This document shows, one piece after another, positions 35,038 to 44,759 of a stretch of 64,000 nucleotides of DNA (within the stretch, counting starts at the first letter, position 1; each line of letters starts with the position of its first letter). The notes beneath the pieces were generated by a model, which ran no database searches, was not told the DNA's origin, and saw nothing but the letters and a program-made list of their open reading frames with translations. The stretch is from NCBI RefSeq assembly GCF_900116145.1, contig NZ_FPAB01000003.1, positions 372,184 to 436,183 on the forward strand, written 5' to 3'. Origin of the DNA: Streptomyces harbinensis (GTDB taxonomy: Bacteria; Actinomycetota; Actinomycetes; Streptomycetales; Streptomycetaceae). A program made the translations under genes and the position numbers.

Positions 35038-35123
35038 CCAACCCTTTCCGGCGCGTCCACGCCTTTTCGTCTATCTGACGCTATGGATGATAGCGGCCCG
35101 GTGCCCGTTTGACGATGGCGAAA

Positions 35124-35138
35124 GCGTCAATGTGACGC
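35124..35138. promoter_or_regulatory. Inverted repeat in the nadA/erpA divergent region
   Basis: GCGTCA (35124-35129) and TGACGC (35133-35138) are perfect arms around ATG. Related words TGACGC near 35077 and TTGACGATGGCG near 35109 suggest a repeated half-site in front of nadA. A candidate site for control of nadA; no regulator gene is adjacent. Confidence 0.4.
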
Positions 35139-35274
35139 ATCCCCGGTTCCGGGGCCCCGGGGGTGTGCGAGCATGGGAAGAAGGGAAAAACACCCGCCCA
35201 GAACGGAATGATTCCGTAGGGCTTTCTGTTGGAGCAGCCGGCAGAGGATTCCGTACTACCCGGGAGAGAAGCAG

Positions 35275-35628
35275 ATGTCCGTATCGGACAAGACCGCTGT
35301 GAGCGACGGCATCATCCTTTCCGACGCTGCCGCGGCCAAGGTGAAGAGCCTGCTGGAGCAGGAAGGCCGCGACGATCTCGCACTGCGTGTGGCGGTCCAG
35401 CCGGGCGGCTGCTCCGGGCTGCGCTACCAGCTCTTCTTCGACGAGCGCTCGCTCGACGGTGACGTCGTCAAGGACTTCGACGGCGTCAAGGTCGTCACCG
35501 ACCGGATGAGCGCCCCGTACCTGGGCGGCGCCTCCATCGACTTCGTCGACACCATCGAGAAGCAGGGCTTCACCATCGACAACCCGAACGCCACCGGCTC
35601 CTGCGCCTGCGGCGACTCCTTCAGCTGA
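35275..35628 (+). CDS. erpA: HesB/IscA-type iron-sulfur cluster insertion protein
   Basis: 117 residues. The A-type carrier cysteines are in PGGCSGLRYQLFFD and the C-terminal GSCACGDSF (Cx1C). It delivers Fe-S clusters to apo-enzymes, and the divergently encoded NadA is a plausible client. ATG with GGGAGAG about eight bases upstream. Named erpA by its actinobacterial class; IscA-like function cannot be separated by sequence alone. Confidence 0.93.
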   Translation: MSVSDKTAVSDGIILSDAAAAKVKSLLEQEGRDDLALRVAVQPGGCSGLRYQLFFDERSLDGDVVKDFDGVKVVTDRMSAPYLGGASIDFVDTIEKQGFTIDNPNATGSCACGDSFS

Positions 35629-35656
35629 CGGCCGGGCCCGCACCCCGTACCCGCGC

Positions 35657-35698
35657 GAAGGGCGGCGGCCCCCCCGATCGGGGGGGCCGCCGCCCTTC
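35657..35698. terminator. 42-base perfect palindromic terminator
   Basis: An uninterrupted inverted repeat with arms beginning GAAGGGCGGCGGCCCCCCC and centre GATC-like, between the convergent erpA and membrane-protein stop codons. One of the clearest bidirectional terminators in the window. Confidence 0.85.
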
Positions 35699-35727
35699 GT
35701 CGTCTCCCGCGCCGGGCGGTCCGCCGG

Positions 35728-37371
35728 TCAGCTCACCGGGATCTCCTCGCCCCACGCGTCGACCAGCGTCCGGTCACCGATGGGGGAGTCCAGGCTCAGC
35801 TCGCCGGTCTGCTCCTGGGCCACCAGGATGCACGCCTCGTACGGGTCGCCCGGGATCTCCTCGACCAGCACCCGCACCTGATCCGCCGACTCCTCGGCGA
35901 CCAGCCGGTACTCGGCGCACACCCCGGTCCAGTAGCTGAGGACCAGGGTGGTGTCCCCGGACGCGTACGGCTCGACGCTCGTCCCGGTCGTGCCGGGCTC
36001 CCCGGCCGGCTCACCGCCGTCGTCGCCCGGGTGCGCCGGCTCGGCGGAGGAGTCACCGGGGGCGCCGTCCCCGCCGTTGCCGCCGTCGCCGTGCCGCTGG
36101 GCGTACGCCGTGTCGTACTCCACCGCGGGGAGCTGGAGCGTGGTCTGCGTCCCGTCCTCCAGGGTGATCGTGTAGGACCAGGCGGGCACCAGCAGCTCGG
36201 GACCGGCGTCGGCCCACAGCCACTGCATCAGCGCCTGCTCGGCCCCGGTCACCTCGGCGGAGGACCGGTCGGGCAGCTCGGTGACCTCGGGCAGCGCCGG
36301 ATACCCGGGCTCCGCGCACACCGGCTCCGCCGCCGAGGTGTCCTCGCCCGCCGGATCGCCGTCCGCGTGCGGCATCTCCCCGGGCCGCGCCTCGGGCACC
36401 TGCCCGTACTCCGGCACGGGAAGGATCTCGGGCTGCATGTCCGGGACCAGCGTCGGGCAGTCCACCGGGTCCGGCGCCATCGACGGCACCTCCACGTGCG
36501 GCGGCAGCTCCGCGTTGCGCCGGTCCAGCCGCTCCTGGGCGCTCATCATGTCCTGTTCGCCGACGACCTCCGGGTCGCCCAGCGCGCCGGCGGCGGACAC
36601 GACCGTGCCCTGCGGCGACACCGCGATCTCGGTCTCCAGACCGTGCGCCCGCAGCCCGTCCACCTCGCGCGGGAAGACCAGCGTGCGGTTGCCGTCCCCG
36701 TGCTCCACGCTCTCCACCGGGGCGTCCGACAGCCCGAGCGCCGCCACCAGCCCCGCGGCGGCCTCCAGCGCCTCCTCCTGGGACGGCGCCGGCTCCGCCG
36801 GCTTCGCGGGGGCGCCGTCGCTGCTCACCGCCTCGTCCGGGTCGTACGGCTCGTACGGCAGGTCCAGGGTGTACAGGTCGTAGGGACCGCTCTGGTAGTA
36901 CCAGCGGCCGGTCTCCTCGGTCACCGACAGGGAGGGCCCGTCCGCGTCCGGACCCGCGACGGTCCACCAGCTGCCCTCGTCGAGCCGGGGCTCGCCCTCC
37001 ACGCCCAGCAGCGCGGCGAGTTCGGCGACCCGCGCCTCGCCGGTCCCCGTGCCGAACCCGTACACCTCGGCGCTGCCCGGCCCCTCCGGCAGCGGCCCGG
37101 CGGCGGACAGCGGCACCCCGTCCCACGGGGTCGGCCAGTCCGGCGCGATGCCCTGCTCGGTCCGCCCCGGGGCGGCCGGCTCGATGGCCGGGTCGTCCCC
37201 CGCGTTCCCGCGCACCTCGTCGCCGTCCCGGCCGAAGACCGCCTGCGCCCCGAACAGGCCCCCGGCCAGCAGGGCCACCCCCAGCGCCCCGGCGGTGACC
37301 GTCAGCCAGCGCGGGCGCTCCGCGCGGGGCGGCGCACCGTCCGGGACGACCACATCCGTCTCCTGCGTCAT
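35728..37371 (-). CDS. Large membrane-anchored acidic protein of unknown function
   Basis: 547 residues. A short cytoplasmic N-terminus (MTQETDVVVPDGAPPRAERP) and one membrane helix (VTAGALGVALLAGGLFGAQAV, about 24-44) anchor a long, strongly acidic extracellular part. Low-complexity proline/glycine/aspartate stretches near 340-370 and 450-490 separate more structured segments such as GRWYYQSGPYDLYTLDLPYE and VLSYWTGVCAEYRLV. No catalytic motif is evident. ATG at 37371 has AGAGGAG upstream. I do not recognise the family; similar proteins neighbour the adenosine kinase gene in streptomycetes, from which it is divergently transcribed. Confidence 0.8.
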   Translation of the reverse strand: MTQETDVVVPDGAPPRAERPRWLTVTAGALGVALLAGGLFGAQAVFGRDGDEVRGNAGDDPAIEPAAPGRTEQGIAPDWPTPWDGVPLSAAGPLPEGPGSAEVYGFGTGTGEARVAELAALLGVEGEPRLDEGSWWTVAGPDADGPSLSVTEETGRWYYQSGPYDLYTLDLPYEPYDPDEAVSSDGAPAKPAEPAPSQEEALEAAAGLVAALGLSDAPVESVEHGDGNRTLVFPREVDGLRAHGLETEIAVSPQGTVVSAAGALGDPEVVGEQDMMSAQERLDRRNAELPPHVEVPSMAPDPVDCPTLVPDMQPEILPVPEYGQVPEARPGEMPHADGDPAGEDTSAAEPVCAEPGYPALPEVTELPDRSSAEVTGAEQALMQWLWADAGPELLVPAWSYTITLEDGTQTTLQLPAVEYDTAYAQRHGDGGNGGDGAPGDSSAEPAHPGDDGGEPAGEPGTTGTSVEPYASGDTTLVLSYWTGVCAEYRLVAEESADQVRVLVEEIPGDPYEACILVAQEQTGELSLDSPIGDRTLVDAWGEEIPVS

Positions 37372-37496
37372 GGTCCCGCTCCTCTCATCGCCTGTCGCCA
37401 CTGGGACGGACCGACCCCCCACCGGGTTCCTGGGGCCGCGGGTAGCCTGGACGGGCCCGTATCCGTGTACTCGTGCCTCACCGGGAGCAGCCCACC

Positions 37497-38471
37497 GTGC
37501 GCATCGCCGTCTCCGGCTCCATCGCCCATGACCATCTGATGACCTTCCCCGGCCGGTTCGCCGACCAGCTGGTGGGGGATCAGCTGCACACCGTCTCGCT
37601 CTCCTTCCTGGTGGACGCCCTGGAGGTACGGCGCGGCGGCGTCGGCGCCAACATCTGCTTCGGCATGGGGCAGCTGGGCGCCCGCCCGATCCTGGTGGGC
37701 GCGGCCGGCGCCGACTTCGAGGAGTACCGGGCCTGGCTGGACCGGCACGGGGTGGACACCTCCGCCGTACGGATCTCCGAGGTGCTGCACACCGCCCGCT
37801 TCGTGTGCACCACGGACGCCGACCACAACCAGATCGGCTCCTTCTACACCGGCGCGATGAGCGAGGCCCGGCTGATCGAGCTGGCGGCCGTGGCCGCCCG
37901 GGTCGGCGACCTCGACCTGGTGCACATCGGGGCGGACGACCCCGAGGCGATGCTGCGGCACACCGAGGAGTGCCGCACCCGGGGCATCCCGTTCGCCGCC
38001 GACTACTCGCAGCAGCTGGCGCGGATGGACGGCGAGAACATCAAGACCCTCACCGAGGGCGCCGCGTACCTCTTCAACAACGAGTACGAGAAGGCGCTCA
38101 TCGAGACCAAGACCGGCTGGTCGGCCGAGGAGGTGCTGAGCAAGGTCGGCACCCAGGTCACCACGCTCGGCGCGCGCGGGGTGCGCATCGACCGGGCGGG
38201 CGAGGAGACCATCTTCGTCGGCTGCCCGGAGGAGGAGTCCAAGACCGACCCGACCGGGGTCGGCGACGCCTTCCGGGCCGGCTTCCTGGCGGGGCTCGCC
38301 TGGGGCGCCTCCCTGGAGCGCGCGGCGCAGGTGGGCTGCATGCTGGCGACGCTGGTGATCGAGACGGTCGGGACCCAGGAGTACACGCTGCGGCGCGGCG
38401 CGTTCATGGACCGCTTCACCAAGACCTACGGCGAGGACGCCGCCGCCGAGGTGCGGGAACACCTGCTGTAG
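37497..38471 (+). CDS. adoK: Adenosine kinase, PfkB family
   Basis: 324 residues. Opens VRIAVSGSIAHDHLMTFPGR and closely follows the mycobacterial adenosine kinase pattern throughout (SLSFLVDALEVRRGGVGANI, DPEAMLRHTEECR, FAADYSQQLARM). The PfkB active-site motif DPTGVGDAFRAGFL contains the catalytic aspartate. It phosphorylates adenosine to AMP; the bacterial AdoK group is related to sugar kinases rather than to mammalian adenosine kinase. GTG start with GGGAG eight bases upstream; an in-frame ATG-like start further up is less likely. Confidence 0.88.
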   Translation: MRIAVSGSIAHDHLMTFPGRFADQLVGDQLHTVSLSFLVDALEVRRGGVGANICFGMGQLGARPILVGAAGADFEEYRAWLDRHGVDTSAVRISEVLHTARFVCTTDADHNQIGSFYTGAMSEARLIELAAVAARVGDLDLVHIGADDPEAMLRHTEECRTRGIPFAADYSQQLARMDGENIKTLTEGAAYLFNNEYEKALIETKTGWSAEEVLSKVGTQVTTLGARGVRIDRAGEETIFVGCPEEESKTDPTGVGDAFRAGFLAGLAWGASLERAAQVGCMLATLVIETVGTQEYTLRRGAFMDRFTKTYGEDAAAEVREHLL

Positions 38472-38480
38472 CGGCCCCGC

Positions 38481-39848
38481 TCACCGCGCGCGGCGGACCC
38501 GGTACGCCCGCCCCGCGCCCGGTGCGCCCTCCTCGCCCAGATAGGTCTGGCGGTGGGTGTGGCACCAGGCGGGGATGTCGAGACCGGCGGCCTCGTCGTC
38601 CGACAGGACGGTGACCACCGTGCCCACCGGCACGGTGCCGATCACCTGGGCGAGTTCGGTGACCGGGACGGGGCAGCGCTTGCCGAGGGCGTCCACCGTC
38701 ACCCCGTCCGGCCCGGTTTCCACGACGGGCCGGACGGCGGGGGCCAGCTGGGCGCGGACGGAGGCGACGGCCTCGGGCAGGGTGGCCAGGAAGCGGTTGA
38801 CCTCGCCGCGGGTCGTGCCGGGCGGCAGCGAGACCCGGACGTTGCCCTCGGACAGCACGCCCATGGCGCGCAGCACGTGGCTGGGCGTCAGGGTGGAGGA
38901 GGTGCACGAGGAGCCGGAGGAGACCGCGAACCCGGCCCGGTCCAGGGCGTGCAGCAGGGCCTCGCCGTCCGCGTACAGGCAGGAGAAGGTGACCAGGTGC
39001 GGCAGCCGCCGCTCCGGGTCGCCGACGACCTCGGTGTCCGCGACGAGTTCGGGCACCCGGGCCCGGATCCGGTCCACCAGCGGGGCCAGCCGGGCCGCCT
39101 CCGCAGCCGCCTCCTGGCGCACCGCGCGCAGCGAGGCGGCGGCGGCCACGATGGCGGGGATGTCCTGCGCGCCGGGCGCGACGGGCGGCGGGGGAGCGAA
39201 CCGTACGCCCTTGCGGACCACGAGCAGTCCGACACCTCCCGGGCCGCCCCACTTGTGGGCGCTGGCCGCCAGTAGCGACCAGTCGCCCTCCACCGGGCCC
39301 CAGGGCAGCGACTGGGCGGCGTCCACCAGCAGCGGGACCCCGGCCGCCCAGCACAGTTCGGCGGCCTCGGCGACCGGCTGGGTGGTGCCCACCTCGTGGT
39401 TGGCGGACTGGAGGCAGACGAGGGCGGCCGGGTCGCCGTCGCCGAGCGCGGCGCGCAGTCCGTCGACGGCCAGCCGCCCCGTACGGTCCACCGCCAGCCG
39501 GGTGACCTCGCCGCCCGCGCTCTCGTGGGCCTCGGCGGCGTGCAGCACGGCCGAGTGTTCGACCGAGGAGACGAGCAGCCGGCGGCTCACCCGGCGGCGT
39601 CCGGCCAGCGCGCCGGCGATGCCGGTGTGCAGGGCGCGGGTACCGGAGGTGGTGAAGGTCAGTTCGTCCGGGCGGCAGCCGGCCGCCTCCGCCGCCGACT
39701 CGCGCGCCGCGTCGAGCAGCAGCCGGGCCCGGCGGCCCTCGCGGTGCGGGCGGCCCGGGTCGGCCCAGCCGTCGTCGAGGGCGGCCAGCAGCGCCTGCCG
39801 GGCGACCGGGTGCAGGGGGAGGGAGGAGGCGGCGTCGAAGTAGGGCAC
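38481..39848 (-). CDS. Cysteine desulfurase fused to a TusA-like sulfurtransferase domain
   Basis: 455 residues. Residues 1-365 form an aminotransferase class V cysteine desulfurase: PLP lysine K199 in SASAHK-like ASAHKWGGPGG and catalytic C315 in SSGSSCTSS. Residues 378-450 are a TusA/SirA domain with the CPxP motif (C392 in KRCPVPV). Sulfur taken from cysteine could pass within one chain to the TusA cysteine. GTG at 39848 is the start before PYFDAASS; the open frame extends further upstream without good sequence. The acceptor pathway (tRNA thiolation, cofactor or Fe-S) is unknown. Divergent from the cytochrome oxidase genes. Confidence 0.9.
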   Translation of the reverse strand: MPYFDAASSLPLHPVARQALLAALDDGWADPGRPHREGRRARLLLDAARESAAEAAGCRPDELTFTTSGTRALHTGIAGALAGRRRVSRRLLVSSVEHSAVLHAAEAHESAGGEVTRLAVDRTGRLAVDGLRAALGDGDPAALVCLQSANHEVGTTQPVAEAAELCWAAGVPLLVDAAQSLPWGPVEGDWSLLAASAHKWGGPGGVGLLVVRKGVRFAPPPPVAPGAQDIPAIVAAAASLRAVRQEAAAEAARLAPLVDRIRARVPELVADTEVVGDPERRLPHLVTFSCLYADGEALLHALDRAGFAVSSGSSCTSSTLTPSHVLRAMGVLSEGNVRVSLPPGTTRGEVNRFLATLPEAVASVRAQLAPAVRPVVETGPDGVTVDALGKRCPVPVTELAQVIGTVPVGTVVTVLSDDEAAGLDIPAWCHTHRQTYLGEEGAPGAGRAYRVRRAR

Positions 39849-40137
39849 GCCCCGAACGTAACGCCACCGTGTCAACGCGCGGCGACCGGCCACCCGGTCG
39901 TACAGGTGTGCGTGCCGCCCTCCCGCCGCGTCAGAATGGGGCGGTGACCCGGTACTCGGCGGCCGGGGGAACCGGCGCGCCGGGTTGGGCACCCTCCCCG
40001 CACGACCTCAAATAGCGTCCAGTAGGGTTTGCACCGCATAAACATCCAAACCCCTGCCCGTGTCAGGGCCGGTGCCCCCGCCCCGGGCGAAGGCAGTGGC
40101 CGTATTACCGCGGGCGAGACTCTCGGGAAGGCGCTAC

Positions 40138-41115
40138 GTGAGTCCCAACGGCTCCGACCGCTCGTCGCGGCGCCCGGTGCGGCGGATCCTGCCGCAGGCG
40201 TTGCTCGCGGGCTTGGTCCTGGCGACCGCGACAGGTTGCACATCCGAGGACTTCCCCCGTCTCGGTATGCCCACCCCGGTGACGGAGGAGGCGCCGCGCA
40301 TTCTGTCCCTGTGGCAGGGCTCGTGGGCCGCCGCACTGGTGACGGGCGTGATCGTGTGGGGGCTGATCCTGTGGAGTGCCTTCTTCCACCGGCGGTCCAG
40401 GACCAAGGTGGAAGTGCCGCCGCAGAACCGGTACAACCTGCCCATCGAGGCGCTGTACACGCTGGTTCCGCTGGTGATCGTCTCGGTCCTCTTCTACTTC
40501 ACCGCACGTGACCAGACCAAGCTCCTGGAGACCTCCGACCAGCCGGACCACGTGATCAACGTGGTCGGTTTCCAGTGGAGCTGGGGCTTCAACTACCTGG
40601 AGCCGGTCGGGCACCTCTCCCAGGAGACCGAGACCCAGAAGTTCGCCCACAACGCTCCGGAGCTGGACTCCATCCCGGACCGCTTCATGGAGGCGGTGCC
40701 GCAGGACGCGGACGGGGTCTACACCGTGGGCGCGCTGGACGACCGCGACCCGGACACCGGCAACCCCGGGCCCACCCTGTGGCTGCCCGAGGGCGAGACC
40801 GTCCAGTTCATCATCACCTCGCGGGACGTCAACCACTCCTTCTGGGTGGTTCCGTTCCTGATGAAGCAGGACGCGATCCCCGGGCACACCAACCGCTTCG
40901 AGGTGACCCCGAACAAGCAGGGCACCTTCATGGGCAAGTGCGCCGAGCTGTGCGGCGAGGCCCACGCCCGGATGCTCTTCAACGTGAAGGTCGTCTCTCC
41001 CGAGGAGTACCAGCAGCACCTCCAGGATCTGGCCGCACAGGGCCAGACGGGCTTCATCCCGGCGGGCATCGAGCAGACGGAAGCCGCCACTAACGCGGAG
41101 ACGAACCAGCCGTGA
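40138..41115 (+). CDS. ctaC: Cytochrome c oxidase subunit II
   Basis: 325 residues. A lipobox ATGC puts a probable lipidated cysteine at residue 34. Two membrane helices follow, then the cupredoxin domain with the CuA ligands: histidine in DVNHSFWV and [12 protein letters not shown]. The helix segment [18 protein letters not shown] is typical. An insert near 190-225 ([17 protein letters not shown]) is found in actinobacterial subunit II. GTG start with GGAAGG six bases upstream. First gene of ctaC-ctaD-ctaF, which overlap by GTGA. Confidence 0.95.
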   Translation: MSPNGSDRSSRRPVRRILPQALLAGLVLATATGCTSEDFPRLGMPTPVTEEAPRILSLWQGSWAAALVTGVIVWGLILWSAFFHRRSRTKVEVPPQNRYNLPIEALYTLVPLVIVSVLFYFTARDQTKLLETSDQPDHVINVVGFQWSWGFNYLEPVGHLSQETETQKFAHNAPELDSIPDRFMEAVPQDADGVYTVGALDDRDPDTGNPGPTLWLPEGETVQFIITSRDVNHSFWVVPFLMKQDAIPGHTNRFEVTPNKQGTFMGKCAELCGEAHARMLFNVKVVSPEEYQQHLQDLAAQGQTGFIPAGIEQTEAATNAETNQP

Positions 41116-42854
41116 CAATCCTTGACACCCCACAGGAGGCCGGCGCCGCGAAGGCAGTGCCGCCGGTGCGCCGGAAACAGCCCGGCAACATTGTGATCAA
41201 GTGGCTCACCACCACCGATCACAAGACGATCGGCACGATGTACCTGCTGACGTCGTTCATCTTCTTCATCATCGGCGGCGTCATGGCGCTCATCATGCGC
41301 GCCGAGCTGGCCCGTCCGGGTCTGCAGCTGGTCTCCAAGGAGCAGTTCAACCAGCTGTTCACCATGCACGGCACGGTGATGCTGCTGCTCTTCGCGACGC
41401 CGCTGTTCGCCGGCTTCGCCAACTGGATCATGCCGCTCCAGATCGGCGCGCCGGATGTGGCCTTCCCCCGGCTGAACATGCTGGCGTACTGGCTGTACCT
41501 CTTCGGCGGTCTGCTGGTGGTCGCGGGCTTCTTCACCCCGCAGGGCGCGGCGAGCTTCGGCTGGTTCGCCTACTCACCGCTGTCGGACGCGGTCAGGTCA
41601 CCGGGTGTCGGTGCCGACATGTGGGTGATGGGCCTGGCCTTCTCCGGCTTCGGCACCATCCTGGGCGCGGTCAACTTCATCACCACGATCATCTGCATGC
41701 GCGCCCCCGGCATGACGATGTTCCGGATGCCGATCTTCACCTGGAACGTGCTGCTCACCGGTGTGCTGGTGCTGCTGGCCTTCCCGGTGCTGGCCGCCGC
41801 GCTCTTCGCGCTCGCCGCCGACCGGGTGTTCGGGGCGCAAATCTTCAATCCGGCCAATGGCGGCTCGATTCTGTGGCAACACCTCTTCTGGTTCTTCGGC
41901 CATCCAGAGGTGTACATCATCGCGCTGCCGTTCTTCGGCATCATCTCGGAGATCATCCCGGTCTTCAGCCGCAAGCCGATCTTCGGTTACATCGGTCTGG
42001 TCATCGCCACCATTTCCATCGCCGGTCTGTCGGTGACGGTGTGGGCGCACCACATGTACGTGACGGGAGCGGTACTCCTACCGTTCTTCTCGTTCATGAC
42101 CTTCCTGATCGCGGTACCGACCGGGGTGAAGTTCTTCAACTGGATCGGCACCATGTGGAAGGGGTCACTGAGTTTCGAGACCCCGATGCTGTGGTCGATC
42201 GGCTTCCTGGTCACCTTCCTCTTCGGTGGTCTGACCGGCGTCATCCTGGCCTCCCCGCCGCTGGACTTCCACGTCTCGGACACCTACTTCGTGGTGGCGC
42301 ACTTCCACTACGTGGTCTTCGGCACGGTGGTCTTCGCGATGTTCGCCGGCTTCCACTTCTGGTGGCCGAAGTGGACCGGCAAGATGCTGGACGAGCGGCT
42401 CGGGAAGATCACCTTCTGGACGCTGTTCATCGGCTTCCACGGCACCTTCCTGGTGCAGCACTGGCTGGGCACCGAGGGCATGGTGCGGCGGTACGCGGAC
42501 TATCTCGCCGCGGACGGCTTCACCGCGCTGAACACCATCTCGACCATCAGCTCGTTCCTGCTGGGCATGTCGATGCTGCCGTTCTTCTACAACGTCTGGA
42601 AGACGTGGAAGTACGGTGAGCCGGTCAACACGGACGACCCGTGGGGTTACGGCCGCTCGCTGGAGTGGGCGACCTCGTCCCCGCCGCCGCGGCACAACTT
42701 CCTCACGCTGCCGAAGATCCGTTCCGAATCGCCGGCCTTCGACCTGCACCACCCGGAGCTGGCGGCTCTGGACGCCCTGGAGAACTCCGATCCCCGCACC
42801 GCGGTGACCGGCGGCACCGAGGGCCGTACCGAGTCCGAGGGAGATGCCAAGTGA
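41112..42854 (+). CDS. ctaD: Cytochrome c oxidase subunit I
   Basis: 580 residues, twelve membrane helices. Haem a and a3/CuB ligands are in [26 protein letters not shown] (His-Tyr cross-link region), WAHHMYVTG and [10 protein letters not shown]. Catalyses oxygen reduction and proton pumping in the aa3 oxidase. GTG start overlapping the ctaC stop. The C-terminus (about 525-580) is cytoplasmic and acidic. Part of the bcc-aa3 supercomplex encoded here. Confidence 0.97.
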   Translation: MTILDTPQEAGAAKAVPPVRRKQPGNIVIKWLTTTDHKTIGTMYLLTSFIFFIIGGVMALIMRAELARPGLQLVSKEQFNQLFTMHGTVMLLLFATPLFAGFANWIMPLQIGAPDVAFPRLNMLAYWLYLFGGLLVVAGFFTPQGAASFGWFAYSPLSDAVRSPGVGADMWVMGLAFSGFGTILGAVNFITTIICMRAPGMTMFRMPIFTWNVLLTGVLVLLAFPVLAAALFALAADRVFGAQIFNPANGGSILWQHLFWFFGHPEVYIIALPFFGIISEIIPVFSRKPIFGYIGLVIATISIAGLSVTVWAHHMYVTGAVLLPFFSFMTFLIAVPTGVKFFNWIGTMWKGSLSFETPMLWSIGFLVTFLFGGLTGVILASPPLDFHVSDTYFVVAHFHYVVFGTVVFAMFAGFHFWWPKWTGKMLDERLGKITFWTLFIGFHGTFLVQHWLGTEGMVRRYADYLAADGFTALNTISTISSFLLGMSMLPFFYNVWKTWKYGEPVNTDDPWGYGRSLEWATSSPPPRHNFLTLPKIRSESPAFDLHHPELAALDALENSDPRTAVTGGTEGRTESEGDAK

Positions 42855-43249
42855 AGATCCAGGGTTATCTCTTCAGCGGCATCGCCCTGTTCATGCTGGG
42901 CGCGGCCATCGTCTACGGTCTGTGGTCCAAGGAGCCGGTCGGTACCACCGCGCTGTTCCTGTCCTTCTCGCTGGCCGCGATGATCGGGTTCTACCTGGTC
43001 TTCACCGCCCGCCGGGTGGACACCGGGGCCCAGGACCGCAAGGACGCCGACGTCGCGGACGACGCGGGCGAGCTGGGCTTCTTCGCCCCGCACAGCTGGG
43101 CGCCGCTGGTGCTGGCGCTCGGTGGTCTGACGGCCTTCATGGGCCCGGTCTTCGGCTGGTGGCTGGCGTTCTTCACCCTGCCGCTGCTGGCGATCGGTCT
43201 GTGGCTGTGGGTGTTCGAGTTCTACCGGGGCGAGAACCAGAACCAGTAG
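42851..43249 (+). CDS. ctaF: Cytochrome c oxidase subunit IV
   Basis: 132 residues with four membrane helices: [39 protein letters not shown], then two after a short acidic loop ([31 protein letters not shown]). This is the actinobacterial CtaF pattern. GTG overlaps the ctaD stop as GTGA. Required for assembly of the actinobacterial aa3 oxidase. Confidence 0.93.
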   Translation: MKIQGYLFSGIALFMLGAAIVYGLWSKEPVGTTALFLSFSLAAMIGFYLVFTARRVDTGAQDRKDADVADDAGELGFFAPHSWAPLVLALGGLTAFMGPVFGWWLAFFTLPLLAIGLWLWVFEFYRGENQNQ

Positions 43250-43270
43250 CACCGCGCCGCACACCGCTGC

Positions 43271-43320
43271 CGTACGCCGCCGGCCCCCGGGGACCCCTCC
43301 CCGGGGGCCGGCGGCGTACG
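43271..43320 (+). terminator. Long hairpin terminator after ctaCDF
   Basis: Perfect 22-base arms starting CGTACGCCGCCGGCCCCCGG with a 6-base loop, about 20 bases after the ctaF stop. Separates the first oxidase operon from the L,D-transpeptidase gene. Confidence 0.85.
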
Positions 43321-43386
43321 ACGCGTCCGGCGGGTCCCCCGAATGCGGGATCTCCGCGCGCCCTGTCGGAGTATTATTCGTATTTT

Positions 43387-44685
43387 GTGACCATGGGTCA
43401 CGTAAGAGGCATCTCGGACAGCGCGCCCAGCAGGGCGGTCGCATCCCGCCGGACGGCGCTCAGCTGCGCCCTGATACTCGCCCCGCTGATGGTCTGGGTC
43501 ACCGCGTGCAGCGACAGCTCCCGGTCCCTCACGGGCACGCCCTACGACGCCACCGAACAGCTCTCCTTCGGCCCCGCCGGGGACAGCACCGCGGCCGTCG
43601 ACCCGGACGCGCCGCTGAAGATCACCAGCACGGACACCGACGGCCGGATCACCGACGTGGTGGCCACCGACGCCGTCGGCCGCACCATCACCGGACAGCT
43701 GTCCGAGGACGGCAGCAGCTGGCACAGCACCACGCCGCTGGCGGCCGGTGCCAGCTACACCGTTCAGGTGAGCACCGAGAACGACAGCGGGCGCCCGGGA
43801 CGGGGCACCCACACCTTCACCACCGGCGACTCCGCCGCCGCCCCGCTGGAGATCGAACTCGGCCCCACCGCCGGCACCTACGGCGTGGGCCAGCCGCTCA
43901 CCGCCGAGCTGAGCGAGGAGGTCGCCGACCCGGCCGAGCGCGCCGTGGTCGAGAGCGCCCTCGTGGTGGCCTCCGAACCGCAGGTGGAGGGCTCCTGGCA
44001 CTGGGTGGACGACACCCTGCTGCACTACCGCCCCAAGGAGTACTGGCCCGCCGGGTCGAGCGTCACCGTGCGCTCGGAGCTGGCCGGCCTCCACATCCGG
44101 GACGGACTGCGCGGCGGGGCGGCCCAGGAACTCCAGCTGAGCATCGGCGACCGGGTGGAGGCCCTCGCCGACATCAGCGGCCACTGGATGACGGTCAGCC
44201 GCAACGGCGAGGTGCTGCGCACCATCCCGATCACCACCGGCAAGGAGGGCTTCGCCACCCGGGACGGCAAGAAGGTCGTGCTCGGCCAGGAGCGCAACGT
44301 CCGGATGACCGGCACCAGCATCGGCATCCCGGCCGGCAGCTCCGAGTCCTACGACCTCGACGTCTCCTGGGCCACCCGGCTGACGTGGAGCGGCGAGTAC
44401 GTGCACGCCGCGCCCTGGTCGGTGGGCTCCCAGGGCAGCGCCAACGTGAGCCACGGATGCACCGGAATGAGTGACGCCAACGCGCAGTGGTTCTTCGAGA
44501 CGGTACGCCCGGGTGACATCGTCGAACACATCAACGGTTTCGGCGAGGACATGGCGCCGTTCGGCAACGGCTTCGGCGACTGGAACCTCTCCTGGGAGGC
44601 GTGGCTGGCCGGCAGCGCGCTGCACGCCCCGGACGGCCCCGCCGAGGCCGCGGGCAGCCCCAGCAGGCTCGCTCCGGCGCTGTGA
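43387..44685 (+). CDS. L,D-transpeptidase lipoprotein with Ig-like domains
   Basis: About 432 residues. A signal sequence with lipobox VTAC (C39 if counted from the ATG at 43393) predicts a lipoprotein. One or two Ig-like domains (about 60-260) precede a YkuD catalytic domain with the motif YVHAAPWSVG ... NVSHGCTGMS, containing the active-site histidine and cysteine. It would form 3-3 cross-links in peptidoglycan. The start is GTG 43387 or ATG 43393; there is no good ribosome site, and an AT-rich -10 TATTAT at 43372-43377 suggests a very short leader. Sits between the two blocks of respiratory supercomplex genes. Confidence 0.9.
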   Translation: MTMGHVRGISDSAPSRAVASRRTALSCALILAPLMVWVTACSDSSRSLTGTPYDATEQLSFGPAGDSTAAVDPDAPLKITSTDTDGRITDVVATDAVGRTITGQLSEDGSSWHSTTPLAAGASYTVQVSTENDSGRPGRGTHTFTTGDSAAAPLEIELGPTAGTYGVGQPLTAELSEEVADPAERAVVESALVVASEPQVEGSWHWVDDTLLHYRPKEYWPAGSSVTVRSELAGLHIRDGLRGGAAQELQLSIGDRVEALADISGHWMTVSRNGEVLRTIPITTGKEGFATRDGKKVVLGQERNVRMTGTSIGIPAGSSESYDLDVSWATRLTWSGEYVHAAPWSVGSQGSANVSHGCTGMSDANAQWFFETVRPGDIVEHINGFGEDMAPFGNGFGDWNLSWEAWLAGSALHAPDGPAEAAGSPSRLAPAL

Positions 44686-44720
44686 GGGCCTCTCCCGGGC
44701 CCGCGGCGCGCCCGGGCGGG

Positions 44721-44758
44721 CCCGTTCCTCCCCCGGCCCGCGCCGGGGGAGGAACGGG
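44721..44758. terminator. Hairpin between L,D-transpeptidase and receiver-like gene
   Basis: Perfect 17-base arms (CCCGTTCCTCCCCCGGC and its complement) around CCGC, between convergent stop codons. Confidence 0.85.
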
Positions 44759-44759
44759 G

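Noticed and set aside
35141..35164. CCCCGG/CCGGGG hairpin in the nadA/erpA gap as a terminator
   Set aside because: It lies between divergent genes, where no transcript needs to end, and short G/C runs of this kind are expected by chance here.
36053..37126. Alternative minus-strand frame overlapping the 547-residue membrane protein
   Set aside because: Gly/Arg-rich translation without motifs. The chosen frame has a start with a ribosome site, a membrane helix and ordered segments.
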